This document shows, piece after piece, positions 62,319 to 64,000 of a stretch of 64,000 nucleotides of DNA (its first letter is position 1; every line of letters starts with the position of its first letter). Source of the DNA: Streptomyces sp. DG2A-72 (GTDB taxonomy: Bacteria > Actinomycetota > Actinomycetes > Streptomycetales > Streptomycetaceae). The notes under the pieces were generated by a model. The model worked only from the letters and a program-made list of their open reading frames with translations. It ran no database searches and had not been told where the DNA came from. A program made the position numbers and the translations under genes. Location of the stretch: NCBI RefSeq assembly GCF_030499575.1, contig NZ_JASTLC010000001.1, positions 9,758,001-9,822,000 of the forward strand, in the 5' to 3' direction.

Positions 62319-63234
62319 CCTTGGGATACCGCCGCTCCATCGTCTCGCGCAGCAACTCCAGCGACGCGCGAGGCGTGAGCGCCTCGTCGGCCAGCCGGTC
62401 CAGGGCGAGCCGGTACTCCTCCGTCTCGTCCTGGTCCTCCAGGAAGTTGGCGCTCCTGATGTGCTCCAGATAGACGACGTCGGGCAGATCGAGACCGCCG
62501 AAGCGCAGATACGTGATCGGTATGGCCGGCGCCGACGCGTTCGTCACGTCCAGCGGCACGATCTGCACGGTCACGTTCGACCGCTGAGCCATCTCGACCA
62601 GATGCGCCAGCTGCTCGCGCATGACGTCCACGCTGCCCAGAACCCGCAGCAGGACCGATTCGTCGATCACCGCCCACAGTTGCGGAGCGTCCGCCCGCAG
62701 CAACAACTCCGTCCGACGCGTGCGCAGTTCGACCCGGCGCCGGACCTCGGCGGCGGGCGCGGTCGGCAGACCCCGGCGCACCACGGCCCCGGTGTACTCC
62801 GGAGTCTGCAGCAGACCCGGGACGTACTGGATCTCGAAGGTACGGATCGCGGCCGCCGCTTCCTGCAACCCCACCAGCCGGTCGAACCACTCGGGCATCA
62901 GACGCTTGTCGTAGCGCTGCCACCAGCCCGGCTCACCGGCCCGGTGCAGCAGCTTCAGCAGCACCGACGCCTCGTAGTCGGCCGTGCCGTACAGCTCCAG
63001 CAGCGCGCGGACGTCGTTCTCCGCCGGGGGACGGCGGCCCTTGCCCGCCTCGATGCGGGAGAGCTTGGCGGGACTGAAACCCAGGGCGCGTGCCGCTTGG
63101 TCCTGGGCGAGTCCGGCGTCCTCACGGAAGCCCGCCAGCTGCACACCGACCAGCATTTTCAGCAGAGTCGGCGCGGGCTCGGGCCGGTCGAGATAGGGTT
63201 CGAGCAGGGAGATGCGATGCGACTCTGCTGACAT
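62314..63234 (-). CDS. XRE-family regulator with DUF5753 domain (WhiJ/Scr1-like)
   Basis: 306 residues. The N-terminal helix-turn-helix has REDAGLAQDQAARALGFSPA and KLSRIEAGKGRRPP. The C-terminal DUF5753 domain contains FEIQYVPGLLQTPEYTGAVV, ITYLRFGGLDLPDVVYLEH and ETMERRYPK. Such proteins are paired with small DUF397 proteins; in Streptomyces, WhiJ-like members affect development. The DUF397 gene follows the same pattern, lying 96 bases upstream on the same strand. Confidence 0.9.
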   Translation of the reverse strand: MSAESHRISLLEPYLDRPEPAPTLLKMLVGVQLAGFREDAGLAQDQAARALGFSPAKLSRIEAGKGRRPPAENDVRALLELYGTADYEASVLLKLLHRAGEPGWWQRYDKRLMPEWFDRLVGLQEAAAAIRTFEIQYVPGLLQTPEYTGAVVRRGLPTAPAAEVRRRVELRTRRTELLLRADAPQLWAVIDESVLLRVLGSVDVMREQLAHLVEMAQRSNVTVQIVPLDVTNASAPAIPITYLRFGGLDLPDVVYLEHIRSANFLEDQDETEEYRLALDRLADEALTPRASLELLRETMERRYPKA

Positions 63235-63329
63235 CCTGACTCCCGCGGACCGGCATGAGGGTGACTCACCTTATCGCACCGGACGTGCTACGGGCATGCC
63301 CGTAGCGGCAAGGGAGTTGACCTGTCCGG

Positions 63330-63581
63330 CTACAGCAGATGGTCGAACTCGCCGTCTTTCGCCCCGGCCAGGAAAGCCGCCAACTCGGCCGCCGTGTAGA
63401 CCAGTGCGGGACCGTCGGGATCGCGGGAGTTGCGCAGCGCGACACCTCCGTCGACCAGAGTGGCGACCTCGACGCAGTTGCCCTCGGCGTTGCTGTGCCG
63501 GCTCTTGATCCAGCGGGCGTCCAGCGAACTGGCCCGCACTCCGTTGTGTACAGGTGGCACCGCAGTCTCCTCGCTGTTCAC
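63330..63581 (-). CDS. DUF397 small protein, partner of the XRE regulator
   Basis: 83 residues. WIKSRHSNAEGNCVEVATL and GVALRNSRDPDGPALVYTA followed by AELAAFLAG are diagnostic for DUF397. Proteins of this family are thought to antagonise their XRE/DUF5753 partner. It lies upstream of that gene on the same strand, so cotranscription is likely. Confidence 0.9.
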   Translation of the reverse strand: MNSEETAVPPVHNGVRASSLDARWIKSRHSNAEGNCVEVATLVDGGVALRNSRDPDGPALVYTAAELAAFLAGAKDGEFDHLL

Positions 63582-63747
63582 GACCCATGTCCCTGCACAT
63601 GGGGCATCGCGACGCTCCTACCCGCTCCGGCCCGCTTCTCACGCAATTTCCCGTGCAATTGCACGCGGGCGCGTGCGCTGTGGATAATAGCTGCGGCGTC
63701 AACACTGCATCCGGCGCCCAGTTCTGATGTCGCATCGGGGAGATGCC

Positions 63748-64000
63748 GTGTCATCACCTGCGGACCGACCACGCCATACGTCGAGCGAGGCAGCAGAGCG
63801 CGACGTACAGCCGACGGGCGTGGCACGCACCACGCCCCTGATGGCGCTGGGGCGGGTTCCGTGGCGCGAGATCAAGGACTCCACCGGCTCCGCGGAGGCC
63901 ATTCCGCTGCTGCTCAACAGCGTCGCGTGGGGTGACGCCGACACCGCCCGCTCCGCACTCCACGACCTGCGCACCCGCATCTGTCAGTACGGCTTCGTGG
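63748..64000 (+). CDS. Hypothetical protein, 3' end outside the window
   Basis: GTG start with GGGGAG six bases upstream. The frame stays open to the window edge. After a polar N-terminus (about 30 residues) the sequence PWREIKDSTGSAEAIPLLLN, then SVAWGDADTARSALHDLRTR, is helical and looks like a HEAT-type repeat. I do not recognise the family. It is divergent from the DUF397 gene and may belong to the same regulatory module. Confidence 0.7.
   Translation, partial: MSSPADRPRHTSSEAAERDVQPTGVARTTPLMALGRVPWREIKDSTGSAEAIPLLLNSVAWGDADTARSALHDLRTRICQYGFV

Overview
This window is high-GC actinobacterial DNA and almost certainly comes from a Streptomyces chromosome. The signs are strong G/C preference at third codon positions, mycothiol-dependent formaldehyde detoxification, an F420-type PPOX protein, an XRE/DUF5753 plus DUF397 gene pair, GH64, Tat-exported enzymes, and ABC sugar importers without their own ATPase, which in streptomycetes normally share MsiK. 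I found no rRNA, tRNA, CRISPR array, insertion sequence or phage gene. The content looks like chromosome-arm material: catabolism, transport, secreted enzymes and many one-component regulators.

Layout. 0-8.6 kb: a 5'-truncated aldehyde dehydrogenase, an ABC exporter, a CstR-like regulator with its operator, the mscR/MBL-hydrolase/DUF4180 operon, two SDR enzymes and a secreted L,D-transpeptidase. 8.7-14.5 kb: a sugar import operon (two permeases, a binding lipoprotein, a Gfo/Idh/MocA enzyme) divergent from a ROK regulator. 14.6-23.3 kb: a membrane-anchored trypsin-like protease, a DUF3800-like protein, a PatB/MalY lyase, an F420/PPOX protein, a large secreted alpha/beta hydrolase and another Gfo/Idh/MocA enzyme. 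23.5-29.8 kb: a DUF35 OB-fold gene and a TetR gene with four operator-like palindromes, then a leaderless small ORF coupled to a hypothetical/MoxR/metallopeptidase-VWA operon. 29.9-35.3 kb: an RpiR regulator, a GT-C glycosyltransferase and a Tat-exported PAP2 enzyme.

35.4-44.9 kb is the most system-like region. A BadF-type sugar kinase is divergent from a ROK regulator across a perfect 28-bp inverted repeat. A binding protein, two permeases and two signal-less proteins that resemble alpha/alpha-toroid polysaccharide lyases follow. I read it as a possible oligosaccharide import and intracellular degradation locus of unknown substrate.

44.9-56.6 kb: a P-loop kinase, an NTF2-like protein, a GT-C enzyme coupled to a YbhN-like flippase, a stand-alone proteasome beta paralogue with intact catalytic residues, a nickel/cobalt permease behind a Nur-like box, an APC transporter, sthA and a sulfite-oxidase-family enzyme. 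56.8-64 kb: a secreted beta-1,3-glucanase behind a LacI-type operator, a GNAT protein with a possible leader peptide, a Gfo/Idh/MocA enzyme, an aldo/keto reductase, a DUF574 methyltransferase and an XRE/DUF397 pair. The last gene runs off the window.

Five copies of a dispersed intergenic repeat, usually carrying a GCGCCCC-GAA-GGGGCGC hairpin, lie at gene ends. Several touch or overlap stop codons, and one may supply the -10 box of the next gene. Functions are inferred by reading motifs. No database search was possible.
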